Shown here piece by piece: positions 50,847 through 61,336 of a DNA stretch of 64,000 nt (positions are counted from its first letter, which is position 1; every line of letters begins with the position of its first letter). Location: the NCBI RefSeq assembly GCF_048128805.1, contig NC_135997.1, positions 27,690,315 through 27,754,314 of the forward strand. The letters are read 5' to 3'. The notes beneath the pieces were generated by a model, which made no database searches, was not told where the DNA came from, and saw nothing but the letters and a program-made list of their open reading frames with translations. Both the position numbers and the translations under genes were made by a program. Source of the DNA: Centroberyx gerrardi (Eukaryota > Chordata > Actinopteri > Beryciformes > Berycidae).

Positions 50847-51205
50847 CACTCTCAGGCTCTGTTGATACTGTTAATGGGCCGGCGGTGGAGTCGCAGTGAC
50901 ACCAACGTTACCCATATAAAGAGGGGGCTCTATGTTCTAGACCTTAAGGGACTGGGTGCCCTTGACTCCGGCACCCCCAGCGCTGAAAACAGGCGCACAT
51001 CAGCCATTCACTGTGGCTAGACGGCCATCATGAATGGAACATTGTACGGACGAGAGACAACACTAGCCTCCTAAATCCCTGTGTCACTCCCACTTTCGAG
51101 GGGGGAAGAGAGGGAGAGCGGGGGGCAGCCAGGGGGTTTGTTTCAGAGAAACGTTGAATAAAGATAATTTAGAAAATGGGCTCCAGCACAGTGCTGCCTC
51201 TGTAA

Positions 51206-51242
51206 CCCCCACTCCTCCCCCCCGCTCCCCCCCACTCCCCCA
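51206..51242 (-). other. G-quadruplex-capable tract on the minus strand
   Basis: On the minus strand there are four G runs of 5 to 7 separated by short AGT, AGC and AGGAGT loops. This is a very strong sequence match to the G4 pattern. Confidence 0.65.
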
Positions 51243-51886
51243 CTTACCCAAGGCTGCTCTGCTTATGTTTGTTTTGATTTTGTTCCCAGAAGCTGGGTGG
51301 GGGGATTTGAAGGGGGCGGGGTGGCTGTGTTGGAGGGCTTTAAGATGCATGGCAATGGTTAAGACAGATTGGGCCAAAGAAGTTCTAACTAGGGGGAAAG
51401 TAGAGGGAGTCGAACTATAGCTGTAGGCCACTCTGTCTCTCTCTCCCCGTCTCTATCTCCCTGTTTTTCCTGACACAATAGAAAGTTAAAATACAGTTGG
51501 AAACGTTACAGGATTCCTGCGGTTATGGAAAATCTGGAGAAGCCATGGGAAATGCAAATTGTGTTCTCTGGGCTTGGAGAAGTTATGAGAACAGGATACC
51601 TGTCCAAAAAGTTTGGAGAGTGTGTTCATAAACACAGGGCCAGTTGTCGAGTTTGGCTGCTGGTATCTGCTGCAGCTTCCTTTGAAGGAATAATGACCCA
51701 AGTGACACATTTCACAAGTTGTAGGTCTGTCTTGCCACGCAAGGCCTGGGACATCCAAACAAATATGGGCCATAGTAATTAGTCTTCATATCACAGAATA
51801 GTGATGGAATTTAATCAGCAAGCACCCCTGACCTCATTAGTATTCTACTGTTAAACAGTTCCTTATGGAAAGAGACAGCATCTGAC

Positions 51887-51923
51887 ACCTGCATCTGAAG
51901 AGAATCACTCTTCAGATGCAGGT
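51887..51923. repeat. Perfect 16-bp stem, 5-nt loop hairpin
   Basis: ACCTGCATCTGAAGAG, loop AATCA, then its exact complement. There is no T run after it, and it lies in non-coding DNA between ulk3 and gas1. Confidence 0.9.
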
Positions 51924-53435
51924 AACAGAAATTCGAGAAGAAAGAAATTAGAATGATTCAATCACTGTACTGACTGCAGTCTACCTCCTGTGTTTCATTC
52001 AAAGTGAGAGCCAGTTTAACTAAAATGTTACAGAAATAGAGAGTAAACATCTTTTTTCCAATTAAACACTCAATTTGTTGCTTTTTCTACTCTTGCTTTT
52101 ACCATTTGCAGTTTTATAGCTTTTGGACATGACTGTAGTGTTAAATTTGCAAAGCAGGTGTAAACCTCGCACCTGGTGCTCATGTTAAATGACTCACACC
52201 CGAGGCAACTTCTTTTACAATTTGCTAATGACTTGTAAATACCTTAGTAAATAAGGAGTAAACCTCAGCTGGCTGTTTGTTCTGAAGCATTTGGTTCATT
52301 AGAGTTGTGGTCATTAGCAAGGATTTAGAAAAAACACTGAAGGCAAACGCGAGTGAAGAACTCCTCTTGATACTATCTCTGTTGCATTAATTGACATTTA
52401 CTTTAATGTCTCATTGACTTGCTATCTGCCTCCCTCCTCTAAAGGACACTGTGGTTGGAAGACAACTTGAGCCTGAAATGTAACCAGAATCCTGACCTGC
52501 CTGCTTGCTCCAGTGAGGATGTATTGTGCAGCGACTAGACACTTAAAATTCCTTCCTGGGTTTCAGTTACACTGGCCTAATCCCTTAAGTATTATACAAT
52601 GCCGGCATTATGAAAGGTACACGGCAGTAAGAAGGTTGCTTGTACAGCCACAGTGCTTATTGTGGAGTCACTTGGCTGACTTGAGAATGACATTTGCTAT
52701 CAATAAACTGTCCCTTTGTTGCTCGCATATGTCAAATACTGTGTACATCACACTGAGACAACTTTTAACCTTTTAGACAGATTTTGTTACAGCAGTCTAA
52801 AGTGGAGAAAATGTCACTGCTCTCAGGTGAACACCTTGTCTTCAAAAAGTCAGGAGTTTAGACTCTATCTGTACCTACACAATGACACAGATTAAAACCA
52901 CTGATCATGTAAAAGAGGCATGTTAGAGACTCCACCTCCATAACTTTCCCTCAGTGGAAAAAGCGAAGCAGTAAGCAATTCAGCTCATAAACATTTTATT
53001 ACAAAAATTGCCCTCCTATATGGAAGCCGCTGCTCTTAAATGTTATTCCAACATGATGAGATGAAAAATCTAAACGTTACGTCAGGTTTTGTAGACAAAA
53101 TATGAGCTACTTTTGTGTGTTTATATTGTATTAACTGCATTAAAGTAACACTGGCCGGACACTGGCTTATCTTACTGCATATAACTGTAAAATATATACA
53201 TTCTTTATATTCTAGTTTCATAATTTAACATTTATCAACATTTTCCTTAAGGCCAACAGCTACGTGATCAGGTCAAAAAAACAAAAGAACATTCTGAACC
53301 TTCATAACAAAACAAAGATTAGTTTAGCGACAATTTCAAGTGGCATAGACATGAACAAACAGGCAGCTTCTTTACAAGAGATCAAAATGAACAAAGACAT
53401 TGATTTTGCTTTCCCTTTTCACCAAACAGCTTAAC

Positions 53436-53771
53436 GTGGGACAGTGGTAGCCTAGAGGTTAGAGAAGGGGAGCTGAGACTGACTGGCAGGTTGCTGGTTC
53501 AAATCCCTGGACTAGCTGGGGAAATCGGGGTATTGAAAGTGAATGAGAAACACTCTCCCTTCTCTCAACAGCTAGGCCCACTGAGGAGCCCTTGAGCAAG
53601 GCATTCAGCCCTCAATTGCTTCAGCCGCTCAGTGGCCAACAGTAGAAAACTGGTTGTACTGGGCAGCTCCCTGATGGAAATATGTACAGCTATGTGAATG
53701 TGACACAGTGCAGCGCTGACAAAGAGCATACATGCATTGTTAACTTTCCCCAGGATCAATAAAGGTTAAAA
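53436..53771 (+). repeat. SINE (family A), full-length-looking copy
   Basis: GTGGTAGCCTAGAGGTTAGA (box A), TTGCTGGTTCAAATCCCTGG (box B), the shared body CTCCCTTCTCTCAACAG, TTGAGCAAGGCATTCAGCC, CTCAGTGGCCAACAGTAGAA, and a GGATCAATAAAGGTTAAAAA tail. It is the most complete copy in the window, at about 335 bp. Confidence 0.8.
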
Positions 53772-54559
53772 ATCTGTGAAGAAACCCAGTACATTTAACC
53801 AGACCTGGGTCAAATAGTATTTGCAATTACTTTGTTTGACTTGAGCTGCTGGATGGGTGGGGATTGCCACACAAGGCAGTCCAGTGACTGACAGAAGTTT
53901 ACACAATCACAGGAAAGTGTTTGAAACTTGAGTTAGTAAACTTTTCTGTCAATGAAAACTTGCTTGACATGATCTGATTTGTCCTGATGCTGTCAACCCC
54001 ACCCATCTGGTACTCCAAGCACATAAAAACAAACGCTAAGAGATGGAGAACACTATCTGAGCCAAGTCTGCATTTAATGCAACTTGTGTCATAAACTATC
54101 TAATCCAGCATGTGCAGTTTACTCAAGTTTTGTTGTGAATGTTTCAAGGTGAGTAATCAATTCCATTTCACGTATAAAAAAATAATGCTTCTTCTGTGGT
54201 GTAGGCCTACTGTATATCATGTATACCTGCATATACTTTATACATGTGATAAATGAAAGGTTTTGTTCCAAAATGAGAAATCCACCATTTGAAATATTTT
54301 ACATCTGCTAGCAAAATGATTTCTGTCTTGAAAGTGAAACTCATTATTTATAAGATTATTACGGGTATGAGCTACCTTAAGACCTTGACCTACAAAATAA
54401 AAATATATTTGAGGACGGTATTAACTCTGTTTTTGAAATATGTCAAGGATTTCAGGTTAGCAGTTCTTCTCAAAACCCATTTTGGAATGAAACCCTTCAA
54501 AAGTACATTCATCTTGTGGAACCATTCTGAGGACAAGTAGCTTTCTTGGAGTTTACAAT

Positions 54560-54690
54560 GAAATTCTTCTTATCTCGTTTTTATTAGTGTCCGTCTTCCT
54601 CTGTATTTGTTCCTTGTAGTTTCTAGAAAGCACTTTGTGACATTCCTGCGTGTTAAATCACTCTATAAATAAACTTGACTTGAATTGACA
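54560..54690 (+). repeat. LINE-like 3' end
   Basis: TAGAAAGCACTTTGTGACAT and CTCTATAAATAAACTTGACT are typical 3' ends of L2/RTE-type fish LINE copies. A similar end is near 18,900-18,980. Confidence 0.5.
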
Positions 54691-55395
54691 AGTAGCCTAT
54701 GGTTTCGTTATCTGGGGAGGAGGAAGCACCACTCTAAAAGACAGGGGGTCTTTAAGAGGCGTGAAAGGGGGGAGAGGCAGAAGAGAGGAGGAAAGGAAGG
54801 AGCGGGGGGGTCTCTCTCAGGAAAAGTTCAATAAAACAATCTCGTATGGGGGAGGGGTCCCAGACAGACTGCTGGAGAGGCGCTTCAGTTAATTTAACTA
54901 CTTGATCCCAAACCCTTGTCTGTCCCCTGACCGTTCCCACAAATATTTGAAGTGTGGTTGCTGCAACAATGCAGAGGCCCCTGAAATGAAGAGGAGAGCA
55001 AACAGAGACTGGACGGGTCCAATGTTTGTCTTAAGTCTTAATAAAGCCACACTCCAAGGACCATTGAAACCAAACTAAACAAACAGGGGGCTGTTTAAAG
55101 GCACACAAAATGGCAATGCCCGGCAACAAGTAGCCTAACGCCACCAAAAGGAGTCAAGTTTGTTTCACTTCCTCTCAAACGATCACCTGATGGGGTTTTT
55201 TGCAATCTTTTGACCACAGGCTTTCTCTCAGCGTAGCACAAAGTTGAGCGGTTCACTTCACTATGCAGATTTAGATCGCAAAGCAAACGTCAGGTTTCCT
55301 GTGTGTGTGCTGAGGAACTGGTATGAAAAGTGTATGGTTGTGTTTAAGGCCTACACAAAACACTACTGTGCTCACTATCACCCTGCAACAAAATA

Positions 55396-55605
55396 GGGGT
55401 GGCAGGGAGGCCTAGTGGTTAAAGAGACCTTCCTTCAACCAGCGGACCGGGGTTCAAGTCCTGTGTCAGCAAGCATCCGGCCTGCTGAAGTGTCCTTGAG
55501 CAAGTCATTGAACCTCTACCAGCTCCAGGGGGGGGGAAATTTCCCTATGGGGGGGTCAATAACGTATCACATTACTTATCATTGTTAATAAATCCAGCAA
55601 CTGTT
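55396..55605 (+). repeat. SINE (family B) copy abutting the gas1 stop codon
   Basis: GGCAGGGAGGCCTAGTGGTT (box A), CGGGGTTCAAGTCCTGTG (box B), CCTGCTGAAGTGTCCTTGAG and GGTCAATAACGTATCAC end. It finishes about 17 bp from the gas1 stop (55622-55624), so it lies in the proximal gas1 3'UTR in antisense orientation. Confidence 0.75.
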
Positions 55606-55621
55606 GCGCCAAGAGCCCATC

Positions 55622-56368
55622 TCAATATAATATCCGTGCCAGAGGGAGATACAGGAGAGGCATGTAGCCGGACAGCCGCTGGGCAGCAGAATGGTCGTGA
55701 TAGATCTCCTCCTGGTCGTTCTTGTCGTACACTTCATCCTCATAGATATCATCCACATCTGGCTGGTCTGAGATGACGCTGTGGTCTCCGATGGAGCAGA
55801 GTTTGCTCATGTTCTCCTTGACCACTTCACAGAAAGGCCTCTCCACCCCGTCGCACACGCAGCGGTTCAGCAGCATGCCGTTCGGGATGAACAGCATCTG
55901 CTGAATGGTGGCTTTGCACTTGGACGAGCACTTCCTGCCGTTGAAGAGCTGGCCGCAGTAGGACAGGTAGGCGGTCAGCGAGCTGTGGCAGCTGCTGTCC
56001 TCCTCGCAGCGCTGCCGGGCCTCCGTGCACCCGATCCCCCCGGCGTCGCCCGGGTGCCTGCGCGGGAGGCACGGCTCTATGGCTCGCTTGGCGTTAAGGC
56101 ACTCCTGGTCCTGGGCGCAGTCGCAGGTCTCCAGGTCCGGCCCGCTGCGGGTGTGATTCAGTCTTATCAGCGCGTTGATGCAGTGGCTCGGGCATTGCCT
56201 CCTGGTCCCCCTGATGTTGCCTTCACACGCCGCTATGTACTGACTGTATGCGAGCTCGCACTCTGGCTCGTCGTGGCACCGAAGCAGCGCCTGCCAGCAG
56301 ATTAGTTGGGCATCTAAAGCCACCAGCACCCATGGGAGAAGCGCCAGGGCGCTGCACCAACATTTCAT
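55622..56368 (-). CDS. gas1: Growth arrest-specific protein 1 (GAS1) family, intronless
   Basis: GAS1 is a GPI-anchored surface protein with two GFR-alpha-like Cys-rich domains. It acts as a Hedgehog co-receptor and can bind RET. This single-exon ORF of 248 aa matches the family closely: LICWQALLRC, CPSHCINALIRLNHT (conserved N-glycosylation site), CDCAQDQECLNAKRAIEPCL, GCTEARQRC, YCGQLFNGRKC, LLNRCVCDGVERPFCE, then an acidic linker (DVDDIYEDEVYDKNDQEEIY). The start at 56368 gives a good signal peptide (residues 1-20). An upstream in-frame ATG at 56473 would put 35 non-hydrophobic residues first and is not favoured. It is shorter than human GAS1 (345 aa), lacking its Ala/Gly-rich insertions. 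The C-terminal hydrophobic tail (YMPLLYLPLARILY) is short and contains Arg, so the GPI signal is unusual. Which GAS1 paralogue this is remains open. Confidence 0.94.
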   Translation of the reverse strand: MKCWCSALALLPWVLVALDAQLICWQALLRCHDEPECELAYSQYIAACEGNIRGTRRQCPSHCINALIRLNHTRSGPDLETCDCAQDQECLNAKRAIEPCLPRRHPGDAGGIGCTEARQRCEEDSSCHSSLTAYLSYCGQLFNGRKCSSKCKATIQQMLFIPNGMLLNRCVCDGVERPFCEVVKENMSKLCSIGDHSVISDQPDVDDIYEDEVYDKNDQEEIYHDHSAAQRLSGYMPLLYLPLARILY

Positions 56369-57600
56369 GCTTGGATGAAGTTCTAGTTCGGTGACGCGCA
56401 CCTTCTCCACCAGAAAGCTCGGCACATTAGGACAATGAATTTGGAGACAATTAACGCGTTTAATCTTCGACAATCACTCACAAAGTGCAGAAGTCTCGCA
56501 TACGTGCGCTTTGCAGCCGCCCACAGTCTGTCGCCAATGTATTCAGAAGCGCTAAGCACGTTTGATCTTTGAACAATCAGCCACAAACTTTTTGTATTAT
56601 TGCAGCGTGCAGGAGCCTCCTGCCTGTGCGCTCTGCAGTAGTGGAACTCGGGAGTCTGTAGAGAAATCACCACGCGTGGCTGCAGAGAGGAGAAACAGCG
56701 CAGTAATACTCATTCCGCGAATAATGTCCGTTGAAAAGTGTGAATTTAAACTCCAAAACTGTATGTGTGCTCCATGCCATCGGCGTCAGCGGCGAGCTGG
56801 GCGCACAGCACCGCGTTGAAAAGCGCTGTATCCAAAGTTGACGCGCATTCTTCTCCGAGTTATTGTCCACGACTCAGTTTGTCCACTCGAAGTCATCTTT
56901 CTTGCCATTGTTTGTTTCGACTCTTGTTTTCCATTCTGTCAAGTTTCTCTAGATGAACACCCATCCGCGTATTCCGCATTTTTTGAGGTCGAAACAGGTT
57001 TCTATCTGTCGCATTTTGTCCCGCTATGTGCGTCTTTGTCCCTCTTCTTGCTGTTACGCTTCACGGTCCGCCGAGCATTTCCCCACAACACCCCTCCTTC
57101 TGCAGAAAAAAAGAAAGGAAAGTTTTCCTTCCCCCCTCTCTCTCATTTACAATCCTGGCCACCGATTGGTCGTCATTGAGGAGTCAGCCGTGGGACCCAT
57201 TTCTAGGCCTATAGCGACATAGTTGTTGCGCACAAATCAGCACAGTATATGATGAGCTAGATGAAATTGTTTATAATATTTCCTGTATGAAACCCAGGGT
57301 CTGTGTGGTCCTCTCCTCTGCTATTGCACAAGTAAAAAGGGGGAGGCAGGGGGCTTGCGAGACGCATTCCTTTGCAAGAAGCTCACATCTGCAACCCACT
57401 GCTCCAATTTTCAGCGCAGAAAAACAAATCTGTTCCCTTTTAGCCATAAACAGAGGAGGGGAAACCTCTATGATAACTGCACTGGCGTGAAGGGTTTTCA
57501 CTTAAAAGTTCTCGCTAATTGTCGCTCCCCCCCCCCCCCCCCTCCCTCTCCTGCTCCTCATTCTGCCGAGTTTTTAAGCCCTGATTGATAGAAGAGAATG
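56369..57600 (-). promoter_or_regulatory. gas1 5' flank / probable promoter and 5'UTR
   Basis: Moderately GC-rich DNA directly upstream of gas1 with several CpGs (56.37-56.85 kb). It also holds an inverted CCAAT (ATTGG) at about 57,162-57,168 on the plus strand and a C16 tract at 57,527-57,542. No transcription start could be assigned, and no coding exon is seen. Confidence 0.4.
57527..57542. repeat. Poly-C tract
   Basis: Sixteen C in a row, about 1.15 kb upstream of gas1. Poly-G on the gas1 strand. Confidence 0.9.
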
Positions 57601-58061
57601 GGAGAGAATAGTATTTTCTGGCCCGTTTCACCCCAATTGTGTCAGATTGGCCATGCAGTGGCCCAGTGTCTTTCCAGGCTGAAGATTGTTCACGCACTGG
57701 GGCCTATCAATAGAGAGAGGTTTCAGCATCAATATATTTTACAGCTCTCCCCTTTCACACCACACTTGAAAACTACCAATAGCTCAGGCTTTCCTGGCAT
57801 TGAAATGGTAACTAACTTGATTTGGGGGGAAAAAAAGCACCCAGGCTGCCTTGGATTTTTTTTTTTTTTTTCTCAAAGCAGGCCTGCCCCCCCTGAGAGA
57901 CTGTGCCAGTTTTGCACAAGCAGTTCCACAAACCAGATGGATGCCTGACCTGATATCTATTCCAAGACTTCAAGTATTAGGGATAGTTGCTGGCAAATCT
58001 TTAAATTTAATATGTATGTATAATATATCTACAACATGTTTCTATCTATGCGTCTATATAT

Positions 58062-58190
58062 CTATGTATGTATGTGTGTATGTATGTATGTATGTATGTA
58101 TGTGTGTATGTATGTATGTATGTATGTGTGTATGTATGTATGTGTGTATGTATGTATGTATGTATGTGTGTATGTATGTATTTATCTATA

Positions 58191-58220
<30 letters not shown>
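58062..58220. repeat. TATG microsatellite switching to its complement
   Basis: About 125 bp of TATG/TGTG units, a short TTTATCTATATA centre, then about 30 bp of TACA units. The two halves are reverse complements, so the 3' end can fold into a hairpin. Many false Tyr/Val/Cys ORFs arise here. Confidence 0.9.
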
Positions 58221-58221
<1 letters not shown>

Positions 58222-59209
58222 TTCTCTCTCTCTGTACAGATATATAGATGGATTATTCATCATGTGAATAACTGTCACTACAGTGCTGCCACTTACAACA
58301 AAGGTGTTTTCCCTCTTATTAAATATTACATTTATATTTTAAAGCACTTATAGTCCACACTATCACATCACACAGCTGTCAGTCATGTTGAATCAGCTCC
58401 TCTCTGGTTGGTCTACCTCTCTCTCCGGGATGCTCTGTGTGTATTTTTGTCTCCACCTGGTGTTCAGGCCGCTGCAGACTAAGACTACTGACAACTGACC
58501 AACTAGCTGTCCTGCACAAACATCATGAAAAAACAAGAGGAAGGATGGGCATTATCCTAAAAATCAGTTTATTGTATTTTCAACTCAAAATCATTGAGAT
58601 CCTTTCAGAGACAAAGAGTAACAGGGATAATGTGAAAAGAAACAACCGAAGAAGAAGGAGAAGAAACTGCGTGTCATGGCAGCCATTTCCTGAAACATCA
58701 GCTCCACAGGATGACAACAGAAATCACAATTGGTCTATAATTATTATTGAAAGTCACACTCATACACAGCAAAGAGTTTGCTTTATGGCTCCGGTTCCAC
58801 CCATTAATATTGTCTCACTGAACACACATGACAGGTTATAGTAGCTATAACAAAGAAAAGAAGTACTTATTGCAACTCTTCCTGCCTTTCGTATCACTGT
58901 AATGTTACGAATGGACTGTGCATCTATCACAGGACAAGAACCACTGTATTGAAAAACCATGTTGCCTCTGTTTTCATTCAGCAGTGGTGCGGTACTGACA
59001 GCAAGAAAATTACCACCACGCCAAGAGAAAAAGTTAAAGTTTAGCCTAAATTTCCTCTAAAACAAAACAGTGTAGTCTTAATATTTAGAATGCAATATTT
59101 TTTATCATGATAAAGTAAGCAAAGAAAAACATTTTTGGCACTAGAACCGTAATAGAAACCAAAATATGTGGAACCAAAAGCTCAAATATGTGGAACCAAA
59201 GATCCAAAT

Positions 59210-59222
59210 CCCCCCCCCCCCC
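59210..59222. repeat. Poly-C tract
   Basis: Thirteen C residues between the gas1 and cplx3 genes. Confidence 0.85.
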
Positions 59223-59549
59223 GGCACCACTGCTACATAAAACCAGAGGAAACACTGGCAAAAAACGTAGTGTATATGAATGTAATACAAACAACAACGA
59301 CACCCCCTCTTCTTCATTCCCCCACAGCTTCACTTTAGTTTGGCTAGAGGACGACGAGTCAGACAAAATACCAAGTACACGGTTTGCTCATAATGACTGC
59401 GTGCTGACTAACGCTACGACCAGCACTCTCAGCCGAAGGACGACGTTTGCAAAGACACCACTTGACATATCACATCGGCTGAACGACACGAAAAAACCAC
59501 CAGCACAACACAGCACCACTGAGACGGAGGGCGCGATGAGATAGAGGGC

Positions 59550-59569
59550 AGGTCAGAGGTCAAAGGTCA
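59550..59569 (+). promoter_or_regulatory. Triple AGGTCA direct repeat with 1-bp spacing (DR1-DR1)
   Basis: Three exact AGGTCA half-sites at 59550-59555, 59557-59562 and 59564-59569, each separated by one base. DR1 is the consensus for HNF4, COUP-TF and RXR-containing dimers. It lies between gas1 and cplx3, 3.2 kb upstream of gas1 and 1.8 kb downstream of cplx3. Function is inferred only from the motif. Confidence 0.55.
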
Positions 59570-60224
59570 TATGACGGTCGGCACCACAACTTCAAACCAA
59601 GACCCGGTGAGTCGATGGACACGGACTGAATAAAGGCCCGCTGCCGACGGTATAGGCAAACAGCGGATACATTTACATCTTATACAACATAAATACTCGT
59701 ATGTGGGCTCGTAGTTTGTATTATACACACTGCGATTACACAGTTTGACATACTTGTGCCATTTCCTTTACGCTGGCTGGAATGTTTTCAACAGAGGCTT
59801 TGGCATACGACTTCTAAAGCGTTTACATTTCTCTGTACTCCCTTGCAGCTTCCGTTGCTTAGCCACTGGATGCAGGGCGCACATGGGTTTACTCCCTATA
59901 TAGTTGAGATTTATATATATTACGTTAAATTCAGGAGCATGGTAAATGTACACACTTAACTGTAAATATTTACATTTACATTAGTGGTTGGAGAGATCTT
60001 CTTGTAACCCAGAGGTCATAAATTTGATCCCTGCAACACCTAAAATGTCCATCAGCAGCCATGTGTCCTGTCAAAGTGTCCTAAACTCCTACCTGTTCTC
60101 AAATTGTGTGTCGATTTAACTAAGAGTCAGCTACAACAGCTAAAACAGAAATTTAGAGCAACAAACAAACAAGGTCTGTCTTTGTAGAAAGCAGCTTACA
60201 GATCTTGGAGCTGTAGAGAAGACA

Positions 60225-60360
60225 ACCTTGTAAAGACGTCCGAGGCACACTGAAGTAGGGAAAAGGCTAAAAAGCCTTTATTATGATATGTCTAGGAAAA
60301 GATAAAAGCTACCAATGCTTTTCAGCTCACAGGGAGCTTTCGTCAGGGTCCCAAGATTAG
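60225..60360. repeat. Dispersed repeat fragment
   Basis: AAAAGCCTTTATTATGATAT followed by CTCACAGGGAGCTTTCGTCA resembles common fish repeats of the cttcgtcaggg type. It also supplies a minus-strand AATAAA (60,277-60,282) that could serve cplx3. Confidence 0.4.
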
Positions 60361-60584
60361 TAAGCTACTCACTACAAAGACCGACCTCCTTGTTTGTTGC
60401 TCTGCATGTCTATTGCTTATTCCAAAGATTATGTGATTTTGCATGTGGAATATAAATGACCCCAGGAAGCGCTCCATCATTTCATTTTTCCTTACAGAAA
60501 TTTACCATTTTCCCACATTTATCATAACATATGTATTCCACATATTCCTAATGCAGATCAGAGGTTTGAGAACCATGATGTGTA

Positions 60585-60709
60585 TGCAGGTTTTCATTCC
60601 AACCAAACACTACAGCAGCTCATCTCACTGATTAGGTTTTCTTCTGTGGTTGAAGGTGTTAGTTAGTGAAATCAGCTGCTGTAGTGTTTGGATGGAATGA
60701 AAACCTGCA
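60585..60709. mobile_element. Foldback MITE
   Basis: The left arm TGCAGGTTTTCATTCCAACC plus AAACACTACAGCAGCT is matched in inverse by the right arm ending GGAATGAAAACCTGCA. Arms are about 45 bp around a short centre. Confidence 0.8.
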
Positions 60710-60820
60710 CACACACATGGCTCTGGACAGCTCATGGCTGGAGACCACTGCTACATCATACGTTGTAGTATCACTAGTCACGTGAGGTACATGGGGAAGG
60801 GGAGGGAGGGATTGGACCAG

Positions 60821-61311
60821 ATTGGAGTTTTAGTTCTACAAACATTTGGAGGCAGAAATAATCTCATTGGTTCAGTTAAACCTCAACGAGCAAAGAACCC
60901 CAAGTGCTAGTTAGCTAACTGGCAAACTTAAATAGCAAAGAATGAACTATAAATAAAAAAATATATATGGCAGTGTTTGCTTTTTTCATTCATTCGTGAC
61001 CATGGCATTCATGATCTTGGAAGGTCAGCATGCTAGCTAACTAGCTTACCTAGATAGCTGTAGGCTAGTATGGAACATTTGATGTTGGTCAGCTAGGCTA
61101 ACTAGCTAACCTTGATAACTGTTCAGTTAGCAGCAAGAGCGCTAGGCTTCATTATCCCTTTGCCTTTTTCACTGGGCTTCAGTCTAATGTTAGCCAGAGA
61201 AACTGTGGCTCTTTGGCTCCGCCCACTGAAGTTTAACTCAACCAATGAGATTATTTCTGCCTCCAGAGCAGCTCTGCCTCCGAGAAATGTTTGTAGAACT
61301 AAAACTCCAAT
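60821..61311. mobile_element. DNA element with about 60-bp terminal inverted repeats next to the cplx3 stop
   Basis: The left end ATTGGAGTTTTAGTTCTACA (from 60821) through GGCAGAAATAATCTCATTGG is mirrored at 61231-61311. The right copy has a roughly 20-bp insertion containing a second CTGCCTCC. The right end is 26 bp from the cplx3 stop codon. The interior (about 350 bp) has TAGCTAACTAGC-type repeats and no transposase. Confidence 0.75.
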
Positions 61312-61336
61312 GTGCAGGAATTTAGAGTTGGCCAGA

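Larger units (their letters stand above)
49076..55390. other. Gene-poor interval between ulk3 and gas1
   Basis: No coding gene was recognised in 6.3 kb. It holds SINE copies (50.09-50.40, 53.44-53.77 kb), GT and CT microsatellites, G/C-rich runs (51.1-51.3 kb), a perfect hairpin (51,887-51,923), LINE-like 3' ends (54.58-54.69 kb) and stretches with balanced, non-repetitive composition that could be conserved regulatory DNA (52.08-52.46, 54.74-55.08 kb). Confidence 0.55.

Noticed and set aside
55781-56305. 174-codon plus-strand ORF opposite gas1
   Set aside because: Ala/Val/Leu-rich complement of the Cys-rich gas1 coding strand; no domain.
57851-58353. Cys/Met/Tyr/Val-rich ORFs
   Set aside because: Translation of the TATG microsatellite.
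59188-59544. 118-codon plus-strand ORF rich in Ser/Thr
   Set aside because: No domain, and it starts next to a poly-C run. There is no homology I recognise. The DNA may be regulatory rather than coding.
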